Under the pieces are notes generated by a model that saw nothing but the letters and a program-made list of their open reading frames with translations, ran no database searches and had not been told where the DNA came from. Shown here in pieces: positions 1-10,534 of a DNA stretch of 64,000 bases. Both the position numbers and the translations under genes were made by a program. The DNA lies in contig OZ004587.1 in the NCBI GenBank assembly GCA_963924555.1, positions 7,518,075 to 7,582,074 on the forward strand, written 5' to 3'. The number at the start of each line of letters is the position of its first letter. The stretch's first letter is position 1. Origin of the DNA: Crambe crambe. Its lineage: Eukaryota > Porifera > Demospongiae > Poecilosclerida > Crambeidae.

Positions 1-2774
1 GCCAAACAAGAAATGATTTGGATGCTGCAGTGAACCAACTAATTGAAAAACATGGTAAGCTATGATTATAGGTTTAGTAATGGGATCCTTGGTATGCATA
101 TCGATAGCTAACTATAATAAGATCTACCATACTGGAAATCAAACTTAGTAATTGTATCTTATAGGGGCATGTGTTGAAGTTTTGGTTAATGATGATAAAG
201 TCTTGCAAGGAATCTATTTTCAGGATGAACATATGAAGCAGATTTTTAAAGCATATCCTGAAGTATTATGCATTGATGCCACTTATAAACTCCTTGAGCT
301 TCGCTTTCCCTTATATGTGATGCTTATCGAGGATGGAAATGGGCAGAGTGAGATTGTTGCAGCTTTTCTATTGCTTGAAGAGACAGAAAGTTCTCTGTCA
401 AAAGTTATTGATATCTTCAAAAGCTATAATCCCTCATGGGAGTATGTTCGTGTGATCATGACAGATAAAGACATCACAGAACGGGATGTCTTGAAAACCA
501 GTTTGCCTAAAGCGGAGCTCCTAATTTGCCTTTTTCACACAATGAGGACACTCAGGCGAGAAATAGCGGTAGAAAAAATGGGGATAACTACTGGTCAGAG
601 AAGTATGTGTCTAGAAATGTTGCAACAAATGGCGTACTCTACAAGTGAAGATAAATATTTTGAGTTATATACTCGTTTTAAAGAGTGTGTTCCACACACT
701 GTGCTCTCTTACTTTGATCAACAGTGGCATCCAATTTGGAAACAGTGGACCCTTGGTATGAAGCACTGTACTGGGAATTTCTTAAATGGGACAAATAACA
801 GAGTTGAATCGTTGAATGCCAAGCTGAAGTCAGTGATATCTCACCATTCTTCACTAGAAGAATTTGTGGATTGATTTTAAGAGTGTTGCGGTCGGAACGG
901 GACCACAAAGCTGGCCTAGCTGTTCAAAAAGTTCCAGTTGTCTTTCATAGTTCCACAGATCCTGCCTCTGCTAGTTATATTCGATTTCTCACTCCATATG
1001 CCTACAAGTATGTTGCACAACAAATGCAGCTGAAAGAAAGAGTGAAACTTCCTGCAGATAATTTGTGTGATCAGTTTTATCTTACCATAAGTGAAGGTTT
1101 GATGACAGTAACAAGTTCAGCCTGCCAATGTGGATTTTGGCAATCTATGAGGCTACCTTGTCGACATATTTTAGCTGTGCGGGAAAGCCTTGGTGTAAAT
1201 TTGTTTGATGAGGCATTGTGTGATGGAAGATGGTCAATGGAGTACTACAAGGCAAACCAACGTATTTTTTTGTCACCTCAAGAAGGAACTTCATCTCAAG
1301 TGTCTGTTATAAGTGTTCCAGCTCCTAAGAAGAGAATATTATCACAGGTAACTTTCTGCATTTTCTCCCTATAATTATAAATATAACACCTTCATTGTTC
1401 AGTTTGAAAAGTTTCACAAAGTGTCCAAGGTTACCACTAAATTAGCATCACTAGCTTCTGAGGAATCTGGATCTGGGTTTCACAAAAGGTTCAATCTCCT
1501 AGAACAGCTGGTATCGGAATGGGGAAATGAGAAATGTGTGTCTCTGTGTGATGGTGAGTAATATAAGCTGTATCTTTGCTATAATATGGATTTCTAGAAA
1601 TAACTGGCTCTGACGATTCTGATGATGAATCAGAAATTGACCAGACAGATACCACAATTCAGAGTAAGTGATGCAACTGATGACATTAGCTATAATAACT
1701 GAGCCACAAACTGTTTCTTATTGATTATTTAAATTTTTGATTTGCAGTACCACCCCCTCCAGCTTCATCATATCCACTCCAATCTACTCTATCCCACTTG
1801 CCTTTAGTTTCATCAAATGCTCCATCCCAGTCTTCAACCTTTGCTTCAGTTTCATCGAATGCTCCATCCCAGTCTTCAACCTTGCCTTCCCACCCACCCC
1901 TGTCTTCTATATCAAACACTCTATCAGGTATAGTTGTTTTGCAGGAGAGTGTGCATTATATGGAATTATTTACTGTTTTTGTTCTCTCTCCTGGAAAGAA
2001 TTATGTTAACTTCTAAGTGCATTGATCTCGGTACATTAATTTGACATTATAATTATAGGGATACATATACCTCCAATTATTCGCAAATGAGGCCGGCCCA
2101 AAGGCCATGATCTTACAGTTATTGGTTTGCCTGCTAAGAAAAAAGTGAACTCTTGTAAGGGGAAGGGGAAAAGTAGGCTACAACCATTTTTGATGTTTCC
2201 AACCTCAACGAAAGAAAAGGGTGAGTGAAATTATGATAATACCTTGGCTAATAATTACAATTTCAAGGGTGAGTTTAGATTAGTGTGTAGTTTGAAATGG
2301 ATATGTCTTATAGCAGGCCTTCTACTTCTCGTAGAGTACCAGACCTATATTTTTACTTTCATACCCAGGTTAGTATATAATTTTTCTTTTTATACAGTTA
2401 TGTTGAAGTGGTTTGTCGATGAAAAAACTGCAGAAACCTCTATAAAGAATCCTAATCAATTGATTGAAGAAGAAGATGTTGAAGTGCGTCTTGAGAAACT
2501 TCCAGACGCAATTCTTGATGAAAATGTCGATGTACATTTGATTCGGAAATTCTTTTCCCAGGATGCATGGCTCTTAGTCACAGAAGTTGTCAAGCAAAAA
2601 CAGGATAAACCTCTCTATGTTTGTCTGTACTGTTTGCATGACTTGGGAGAGGCTCCATCAATAGTGTGTGACCATTGTTTGTCCTGGTGTCACTTGAAAT
2701 GTGTGGGGTTAAAACACGAACCAAAAATGAAACACTGGTACTGTCGTAGCTGTCATGACTCTCCTCTAGCATAA
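1..2774 (+). mobile_element. MULE-type DNA transposon gene with SWIM, AT-hook and PHD finger (partial, decayed)
   Basis: The left part lies outside the window. Exons readable by splice sites are about 1-54, 165-1347, 1402-1552, 1598-1664, 1748-1925, 2059-2220 and one ending at 2774. The first large exon has a MULE transposase core, with a DATYK-type motif near position 270 and a following acidic motif in MTDKD near 460. Positions 1100-1190 encode a SWIM zinc finger (CQCGFW, then CRHI). An acidic/Ser-rich linker follows, then an AT-hook (GRPKG, near 2090), and a C4HC3 PHD finger at about 2610-2755 (CLYC, CDHC, WCHLKC, CRSC). Two breaks are visible: a one-base frameshift near 870 between the transposase core and the SWIM region, and a TGA in place of an expected Arg codon just before the AT-hook (2088). 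It could instead be a domesticated ZSWIM-like host gene, but the two breaks argue for a decaying transposon. Confidence 0.75.
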
Positions 2775-3447
2775 TTTGTTGATTATAATTCATAACTATT
2801 CTTTATATGTACTTATTTGGGTGGAAAGTGTTAGTACAACTGACAAGCTTCCTGCAGTAGTCTCGCGCGCGCAGCCCTGGTCCTCCAAGTTCTAATTGTC
2901 AACTGTGACCGGTTCTTCTCTATAGGACCTTATGAAACCGGCAACCGGTCCTCGGCTCTACAACATTCGGGACCGTAACCGGGTCTTCTCTATAGGACCT
3001 TACGAAACCGGTAGCCGGTCCTCCAGAGCTACAACGTTCGGGACCGTGACCGGCGCTCTAGCCACTTCGTAAGTCTTAACCTTTATCTGGAACTGCCAGA
3101 GAAGTAACCCTCAAGGTTCTGGGCAAGGAGGAGAGGAATTGACCATGCTATTACAGTATCCAGACATTATTATTGAATTCATCATCTTTTTCAATCTAAA
3201 TCACTGCAAATGGTTGATAGAACTTAGTTACAACTGTCTCCAGGTCCATGTTGCATCTAAACAGGTGCAAATAATTATAATACAACTTTATAAATCTTTT
3301 ATACAGCTTTAACTGCAAAATAGATGAGCCGACTGGAATTACCCCATGAATTTGATTTTATCAATTTATTAGCTGCACACCTTAAATTATTTTTAATTCT
3401 ACATTATTTCAACCTGCACTCTATCTTTTTGGAGCATAAACTGTACT
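2775..3447. other. Intergenic stretch with a 70-bp tandem duplication
   Basis: No coding potential is seen. Positions about 2908-2977 and 2978-3047 are two copies of a 70-bp GC-rich unit (shared core CTTCTCTATAGGACCTTA). A TAGTCTCGCG motif at about 2861 matches the end of the inverted-repeat element at 3448-4060 but has no partner nearby. Confidence 0.6.
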
Positions 3448-4060
3448 TAGTCTCGCGGGCCAGACCCTTTACCAACCGCGAGGGAAGGAAAGAGTCTGGT
3501 CAAATCCAATACACGATCTTGTTGTGCACAGTCAGCAATCTTCGGAAGGAGGGGCACGACTATGACGTTATTATACATCACGAATTTAGGAAAAATCTGC
3601 GTTCTGGATTTCTTAGCGCTACATGGCTGAGCAGGAATATGATTACAGACTGGAGGCGGCTATTCAAGAGAGAGGGAGGAGGCTTGGAAACAGCTTTCTG
3701 GTCAGAAAGTGTCGGAAATTTTTCCAGTGCAACTCCTGCAAGTACCTGGAGCAGTTCTTTGGCTGATGCACACCCTGGACCATGCAGCCTTTTCTTTTTC
3801 CTATGATCACCAATGAGATCTCTGCATACAAGCAAGCAGCTCATTAACATGACCATAGATATATCTATGACATGACTAAACTCTAGGACTACTCTGTAAG
3901 TGCACGCGCGAAAAAATCTGTTTGAGAACCGTGACGTATCGTGACGTTTTGCGCATGCCCCCCACCAAATCTTTGGGCAATTGAAACAAGATCATGTATT
4001 GGATTTGACCAGACTCTTTCCTTCCCTCGCGGTTGGTAAAGGGTCGGGCCCGCGAGACTA
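3448..4060. mobile_element. 613-bp non-autonomous MULE-like MITE
   Basis: The ends are inverted repeats of about 75 bp (3448-3522 and the complement of about 3986-4060), starting TAGTCTCGCGGGCC and differing at about two positions. The element is flanked by a perfect 9-bp target duplication AACTGTACT at 3439-3447 and 4061-4069. A 9-bp duplication with long TIRs is the usual MULE signature. The internal sequence has no convincing gene. Confidence 0.88.
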
Positions 4061-4069
4061 AACTGTACT

Positions 4070-5409
4070 AATGTGGTGCTGTCTGGGAAAAAAATTTCGA
4101 AGCTCATCCTTGCTTAACCTCTGCGTTTCGAGGGACTGAACATAGCAGTCATAAAGAGTGACCGGAATTACCCCGTTTTACCCTACTGGTAGTGATACCG
4201 GGCTATTTTTAAAAATACTATGAAACTATAAATCCATTTCTTAAAAATATTAAGCTCTTTTTCCTCAGCCAGATAAACTTTATCCGATAAAAATCCATCC
4301 AGTAGAAGCAGAGATACGTAACATTTTACAATTGAAATTGTACAGGAAAATTTTACTTTCTTTTAATTAAGAAAACGGCACCTTTCCAAAGTAGGTTAAA
4401 GGTCATTATGGCTAATAGTACTGCAATCTTTTGCTCGTATCTTAGGATCTACTGGATGGATTTTCTTTAAACAAAGTTCATATGGAAGAGTAAGAAAATG
4501 ACTATAGAACTAAGGGTAAATTTAAAAAAATAGGCCATGTAGTCTGGATAACACCAGACTAGTAGGAACTGTTGTACAATTGTTGTCCTAGAGTCTGTCT
4601 CTATTTTGAATGTACACAACATTAACAAAGTTAGGAACTTCAGTAGACCTACCCTCCCCATGTAAAACGTGTTTTTGATTGCTCATTTCAAATTTACTGT
4701 ATTACGGCTTTGCTATATTTTAGAATTTGTGGCATTAAGTCTGCAATTTATGCTGCCAAGCTTTGCAGTGGACAGTGATTGATGTTCAAAGTCATGTACA
4801 GGATCTGGGAGCTTTGCTGTTATTAAGGAACAGACTGCAGCATTACTCCACAGCCAGAACTGATTTATGTTGTTCAGAGATTGATTCAGAATTCAAGCAT
4901 TTTTCATCACTTTTATTTTACATTAAAATATGTACTATGGGGGTGAGGGGGGTTAGGCTATTCACCTGAGGCAGCACAGATTCAAATTTAGTGGGAAAGG
5001 TCATGAACTTTGACCCATCAGTTATATAAGTTGAATGCCTTATCCTTCTTGCGTGCCTTCTTTTCCGCTTGATACAAGAAGTTATCCAAGGTACCAGGAT
5101 CAGTTTTTGATGCAGTTTCCAAAAAATATGGTTTCATGACCTGTTCAAGTGTTATATCATAAGAAAATCGAAATTTAAATATGTTTTTGAACATCAAATC
5201 TAAATTTAGCACTCTATCTAAAAGAAACTGTCACAGTTAGATTCTCTAGAATATTATGATTCTGTTGATATGTTTTTTTCCTGGATTTCTTTGGATCTGG
5301 ACCTTCGCAGCCAGGTTATATCTTGGTCACTTTTGGTGCCGTCCTGCAGTATTATTTTTACGTATAAAAAATTGACCCCGCCCACCATAGCATCCGGTAT
5401 CACTACTAC
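4070..5409. other. Gene-free stretch, possibly one degenerate inverted-repeat element
   Basis: Related sequences in opposite orientation lie near 4181-4203 and 5394-5416 (core TAGTGATACCGG), so an old element of about 1.2 kb may fill the space. No target duplication could be confirmed. No gene seen. Confidence 0.35.
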
Positions 5410-5560
5410 TGGTGACTGCAATCAGAGATCGAGTTGAACTCCATCCTCGCAATTACCATGTAGTGGTCAACTACATGTGACTTGAGAGCAATCTCCAGCT
5501 TCCTGCTACACTTGATGATAGTGGAATACTCCTTGGACTCTGCCATTTCCACCACCAACA
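5410..5560 (-). pseudogene. Rearranged fragment of a CARD exon
   Basis: On the minus strand about 5558-5480 encodes the start of the CARD (MAESKEYS, then KLEIAL), as in the copies at 8026 and 19543. Directly beside it, 5416-5476 encodes a later part of the same CARD (RVELHPRNY) on the opposite, plus strand. The exon has therefore been broken and partly inverted. The middle of the domain is missing. It cannot encode a CARD. Confidence 0.8.
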
Positions 5561-5829
5561 GCTAGCAATGGATCTAACTGTAGAAGAGATGTACTTACAG
5601 TTCCAGAATGGTAACTGACTTCCTAGAGGGACTACTGGCTCCAAAGTCGGTGGAAGTTTGAGGGTCGATTTATGTAGTAAAAGTACAGTCAATCGAGCAA
5701 GATAAAGAATGATAGGTACTTTAGACTCAGTAGGAAAGAGATTTATCAGGAATAAATATCAGTTGCTGAAGATGTTGACCAATCAGTTAAGAGTGAGGAG
5801 ATCTGAGAAAAGGAATGCAGTGGTCGTGG

Positions 5830-5930
5830 TCCTCACAACTATAGCTAGGCTCTAGCTAACTCACCTTCGTAGACATATTCGATCTGCAACGAAATCTAGA
5901 GAAAAACTGAGGTCAAAGTACAGAGACGTT
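5830..5930 (-). promoter_or_regulatory. Copy of the shared CARD/DD promoter block
   Basis: AGGTCAAAGTACAGAGACG at 5910-5928 also occurs at 15487-15505, in shortened form at 8394-8406, and on the other strand at 19386-19402. Each copy lies about 140-440 bp upstream of a CARD or Death-domain first exon. The core AGGTCAAAGTACA resembles an imperfect DR1 nuclear-receptor site; function is inference. Confidence 0.45.
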
Positions 5931-5933
5931 AGC

Positions 5934-5996
5934 CGACCCTTTACCCTTTCCTTCCCTCGCGATTGGTAAAGGGTCGGCTGCGCCAGACTACGCTGC
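5934..5996. repeat. Small foldback related to the 3448-4060 MITE ends
   Basis: GCCGACCCTTTACC and its complement enclose CCTTCCCTCGCG, the same core as in the TIRs of the 613-bp MITE. It looks like a MITE reduced to its ends, inserted at the edge of the EF-hand remnant. Confidence 0.6.
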
Positions 5997-6039
5997 GCTG
6001 TACTGTATACATTGAAAACTCATATACATTAATGACAAT

Positions 6040-6290
6040 GAATTTCATTATGACATTGTAGACGTCTAGTTTATGGTCATCTCCGTCGATCTCTCGAATA
6101 ATCTCTCTACTGCAAAATAAAACAAAGTTTAGCTGTGTAAGTTGGTTTATGGAAGTAATTTGCATGTCTAATCTCAGGAACACCCCCCATAATAGGAATT
6201 GTAATACACTCTCATCCACGTTCAAGTGTGCCTGCACTAGAAATTTATTCAGCATTGTCACCAATTGGATAGAAATTTTGTAACACTGAA
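6040..6290 (-). pseudogene. EF-hand (DRC8/EFCAB2-like) 3' exon remnants
   Basis: Two pieces match the last two exons of the intact EF-hand gene at 15930-16828: one with LVQAHLNVDESV (about 6280-6210) and one with EIDGDDHKLDVYN (about 6105-6055). Both are diverged and unconnected to 5' exons. The remnant abuts the end of the helical-module exon at 6297, so it marks a duplication breakpoint. Confidence 0.7.
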
Positions 6291-6296
6291 TCAAAT

Positions 6297-8026
6297 TCAC
6301 ACATTGGTTTTAGTTCTAAATCTTTTAAGACCTTTCACATATTCCTCCATGTTGGCTTTGAGGGTGTGATCACAAAATTTGTGAACCAAATTCTCCAAGA
6401 GTGTGTAATTTAGGAAGTCCCAGTATTTACTCAATTTCATCCATATCCTTTCAATGGTTGTATCTTTTTCTACAAACTCCATTAACTGCGTGAAAAATTC
6501 TTTGTGCAGTTCACGATACTTTATGGGTAGAGAAACAAGCCTTGCTATGAATCTAACCACATCTGGATTCTTCGTTTTAATTTGATCGAAAGTCATGTCT
6601 GCTATTTCATTAAATTTTTTTTCTAAGATTTCGATTTCTTGTTCAATCATTGTGGAAGCTGAGAAAGAGCCACTGCTGGGAGGTGGTGTGGCAATTCTAG
6701 AGGTTGATCCTTCATAGAGAGGAAGAGGAGAGGGTGTGGCCATCACTGATAGGAAAACAGTAAAATCATAGCATCTTATAAAAATTTAAAGGGGGGTTTT
6801 CCCCACAATAGCTATGGGGTTTTCCCCATGATAGCAAAATCAGAATGAAAATACAGTTTGGGTATCTAATGTGTGTAGTCACAGATGCACATTTCCTGGT
6901 CAATTTTTTATTTGTCTGGTCCTTCGTCCAACCAATCATAGATGTACATTTAAAACTGCTATTAGATAATCATGTCCGGACAATAATAGAATGTTACTAT
7001 GAACCCTGCAGACGTGATTGTTAAAGGAAGTAACAGTTAGCATGCACTCTCATTACCCATAGCAGATTTACCTACGAGTTGTAACAATATGATAGTCATA
7101 CATGGACTATTATAAATCACCCATGGATACAACACTATAATCCTACTGTACTATAAAGATATGGTAAAGGGTTCTCACAAGTAAATACTATATATTCCAT
7201 ATAGAGCTCACCTGAGTTGTCATTGGATACTGTGGCACCATCAGGATTGTTGGGAGGTGGTGTGGCAATTTATAGGTTGATCCTTTGTAGGGAGATCTTG
7301 GTGAAGGAGAGGCGTTGGGTACGGCAGGAGGAAGGGAGGGTGTGACCAGCATAGAGGTGCCTCCCTCAGAAGACTCATTAGGAGACCTCATTTTCGAAAA
7401 AGCAGCATTGGGTACAGGATGAAGGGTTAGTGTGGCCATCATGGAGGTCATTCCCTCAGAGGGAATTGTCAAGGGAGAGGCATTGGGTATAGGAGGAGGA
7501 GAGTGTGTGGCCATCACTGATTGGGTAGTGGCTATGGGAAAATAGTAATTTATAACATCCTATAACCATACAAAATACCTCAATTAACTTAAAGCTTAAT
7601 CAGAAAGCTAAAAGAGGGAAGTTTCTGGGGTTTTTCCCATGGTATACACATGCTATAGATCCAGTCGTCCCTTCTGATTCTCATACCTGGTTGAAGAGGG
7701 TTGCCTACAGCTGTGGTCTGATGATACTGTTGGTCAAGAATTTCAACAATGTCTCCATATCTTATAATGTTCTGACGCAAATGATCGACCACTTTGTGGT
7801 AATTGCGAGGGTTGAGTTCAACTCGATTCCTTATAGCAGTCACTAACATGCTAGCTTTATCAGCATCTGTCAGATTCGATTTTGGGTTGATGACTTCATC
7901 GTAACGTTCTTGTGTGATGAATCCTTGCTGGAGGAGAAACTGTGCTATATCTCTATCAGACTCCAGAGCAATCTCCAACTTCCTCCTGCACTTGACAATT
8001 GTGGAATACTCCTTGGACTCTTCCAT
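6297..8026 (-). CDS. CARD protein with Pro/Ser/Thr linker and helical module (probably broken)
   Basis: Exons 8026-7687, 7531-7212 and 6745-6297. Exon 1 encodes a CARD of about 95 residues, more than 90% identical by eye to that of the plus-strand gene at 19543; this is a death-fold domain used for homotypic adaptor contacts. Exon 2 is a Pro/Ser/Thr-rich linker made of repeated PNASP / EGxTS units. Exon 3 encodes a helical module (key residues FVEKDTT, IWMKLS, YWDFLNYTLLE) ending at a stop at 6297 where EF-hand remnant sequence begins. Exon 1 ends in phase 1 and exon 3 starts in phase 1, but exon 2 (320 bp) does not preserve phase, unlike the 210-bp linker exon of its paralogue. A frameshift in exon 2 is therefore likely. 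No NACHT or caspase domain is seen. Confidence 0.7.
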
Positions 8027-8289
8027 TTTTAACTGTACAAATAATAAAGATGTGATGGTTCATTTATCATACATAGTGTGAACATACAAACTTACAAGTC
8101 AATCTGATCTTTTGTAGTCAGTTGAACGAAATATCAATTAAGTTAGATGGTCACAGATGTCTCTCAGGGAGCAGATGTCGGGAGCAGATGTCGAGACGGA
8201 GTTAAATAATTAGCTATGTCAATGAACAGGAGTGGGCGGGGTTCCCCTCAAATGCAAATATTATTAGCCAGCAAGGTAACTCTCAGTCG

Positions 8290-8410
8290 ACTAACCTCTG
8301 CAAGAAAATGAAGAGAACAATCACACACTAGTCTACTCAAAATAATAGATCTTGAAGAGGGGCGGGGCTCCTCGAGAACAATAATGTTCAGTGAGGTCAA
8401 AGTACAATGA
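8290..8410 (-). promoter_or_regulatory. Copy of the shared CARD/DD promoter block
   Basis: AGGTCAAAGTACA at 8394-8406 with a nearby CTCGAG and a GC-box-like GGGGCGGGGC (8358-8367), about 370 bp upstream of the CARD ATG at 8026. Ordered as in the outer unit: EF-hand exon, promoter block, death-fold gene. Confidence 0.45.
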
Positions 8411-8439
8411 TAGAAACGATGAATCTTATGTTTGCTTAT

Positions 8440-8515
8440 GGCCTACGAAATCTGCAGGTCATCTCCATCCATCAGACAGTTGTCTCGAATCAATCTCTCC
8501 ACTGTAGAGTCTAAC
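8440..8515 (-). pseudogene. Fragment of the last exon of the DRC8/EFCAB2-like gene
   Basis: On the minus strand it encodes VERLIRDNCLMDGDDL and then hits a stop, matching the last exon of the gene at 15930-16045 (VERLIRDNCQIDGDDL). Only this exon is present. Confidence 0.8.
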
Positions 8516-8532
8516 TCTTCTATTTAATCCAA

Positions 8533-9411
8533 GTGACCAAGCGGAGCAAAGTGGACACACAATCAATCTGGATGGGACTGAGAACTTGGAGCTAATGCTT
8601 CCTGGGTTGTGTGCAAGGCTGGTGAGTGGAAGTCATGTTTAATGTGTATGCCATAGCAGTCAACCTTAACACACACATGTGTATGAACAGTGGGAAAGTT
8701 TCATACATTTTGAAGTGTGTACCATAGAGTCTATTCATCTCCAATCCATGGAAGTTTCCCTACAAAGATTTTTACACTAAGCAGTAATTCTTAACCTTAA
8801 ACCAGACCCTTATCACCTCAACCTCGATGATCTTAACCTCGATGATCTTAACCTTGATGATCTTAACTCATATGCACTAAACTTTAACTACAGGAGCAAT
8901 CCAGAAGGGGGTTCCCCTTGTACTGCCATATCGCTTACCTAGTGGGAAACACTGAAGTTATCCTACCATGCCCACACATGTTCAGTAATGCCATGTACAG
9001 TGCAAACATAGCTTAGGACAGACACAGTAACACTGACAGTCCCTTGTCTCTCCACCTGAAGTCTACCAAAACCTCAAGGCAGTGGTGAAGAAGCAGTACG
9101 GGCAAGATGCTGTCAATGTCGGAGATGGGGGGCGGCTTTGCTCAAGGCGGTCTTGAACTCTTGAAAGTAGCAATTGAAAAAGCCGGCTACATGGGACGCA
9201 TTCAGATCGGAATGGATTCAGCAACCTCTGAGTTTTACAAAGACAGGAAACGATCAGGTCCATCAAAATGGATGGCTTGTACCCAACTGGTTGAGCTTTA
9301 TCACAATTTCTATCCCATAGTCTCCATTGAGGATGGTTTCGATCAGGATGACTTAGACAACAAAGAACAGATTGTAGGGGACGATTTATTGGTTACAATG
9401 CACTTTTGCTA
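8533..9411 (+). pseudogene. Unprocessed enolase pseudogene
   Basis: Three pieces align with enolase in order: about 8533-8621 (DGTEN, then GANAS..VVCKAG) ending at a GTGAGT donor; 8894-8992 (GVPL, YCHIAYLVGNTEVILP) starting after a CAG acceptor; and about 9050-9411 ([52 protein letters not shown]). Retained intron borders show a DNA duplication, not a retrocopy. Frameshifts are visible in the first two pieces and at the VGDxGGF motif, and the N- and C-terminal parts of the enzyme are absent. It is not a working enolase. Confidence 0.9.
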
Positions 9412-9469
9412 AAAGTGAATCAAATTGAAACTTGAAGTAAATCCAACTGAAGGAACTTGTACTACAGAT

Positions 9470-9977
9470 AGTTTGTTGTCGTTGTTGTTGTCGTTGTTGC
9501 TGTTGTAGATTCAGTTTCACTGTACATAGTATGTATAGCAATCCATAAAGAATGATTAATCATCTATCATATACTATTATCTCACTTGCATTCATAACTG
9601 CACATATATAAACCTGTCATCTCCATCTAAAAGGAATTGAGGACTCCAAAGAATGTTAGGAAAGGAGAATTAACAGGGTCCTCCCCTTATTTATATATCC
9701 AGTGCATTGTCTATGCACCCATACAACAAATGATACAGCATAGTGATCAGCACACACTACTTCCATAGTATTGATATCCAATGTCTGAAGTCAAAGGTCT
9801 AGCCATCAAGTTATGAATCTCATTATGTGGTTATGTGTCATGTGTCATGATTATTATAAACAACAACAAAAGGAAACAAAAACAATAACAACAACAACAA
9901 TAGGTGGAGAGTTACAACAACAACAACAATAGGTGAAGAGTTACAATAACAACAATAGGTGAAGAGAAAGTTTCACA
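9470..9977. other. Gene-free stretch with (CAA)n and (GTT)n simple repeats
   Basis: Short GTT/GTC runs lie at 9474-9506 and CAA runs at about 9860-9960, with a duplicated ATAGGTGAAGAG unit. No gene seen. Confidence 0.6.
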
Positions 9978-10534
9978 CTAAATCAGGCGTATGGGCATCT
10001 CCAATATTCCTGAAATTTCAGATTGTACAATCTTAACTTTTTCCAATGGAACATTGAAAATTTTATCGGTCATAACGTAGAGTTCAGCTCGTTTCTCCTC
10101 TCCTGATCCACCAGGGTTCAGTGCTTCAGTAGGTACTTCACAAAGTCTGTGCTTGCAATAATCTTTGAAACTTGCTTCGTATTTGGCTAGTCTCTCCTTA
10201 TCATCGTTAGTGCCAAGGTGATCGATGATATCTCTTATAATTTTAAAACTGAACAGTGAACAGTAGTGAAACGCCTTCAGTAATATCTTGCTGACGTCAT
10301 CATCAGATTCATTTAGCTCAGATATTTTGTAAGGTTGGAGAATAATCTTTAAGTATTGTGGTGATATGTTTTCACTAGTGAACGACTTTGCAGTTTGGAA
10401 AAGTAGAGATGAAAATTTACTTCGAATATCTTTACTCTCCATTACGAGTCTTCCCATCAGCATACTCTTTTCTTTTTCTGATAAATGCTCACTTCTCAGA
10501 TAAGGAAATCTCTCTTCTGTTGTAGCAGATTTAT
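9978..10534 (-). pseudogene. Helical module 2, copy 1
   Basis: Acceptor at 10535. Begins DKSATTEERFPYL and runs through LSEKEKSMLMGRL, DIIDHLGTNDDKERL and YCKHRLCEVPTE to SEISGIL, then stops at 9978. The C-terminal third seen in copy 2 (ELIFYLLHELDEIFPLN) is missing. I do not recognise a named family. I call it a helical module from its length and leucine spacing. Confidence 0.6.

Noticed and set aside
9061-9411. Functional enolase
   Set aside because: Frameshifts, a missing Glu at the VGDEGGF motif and missing N- and C-terminal parts.
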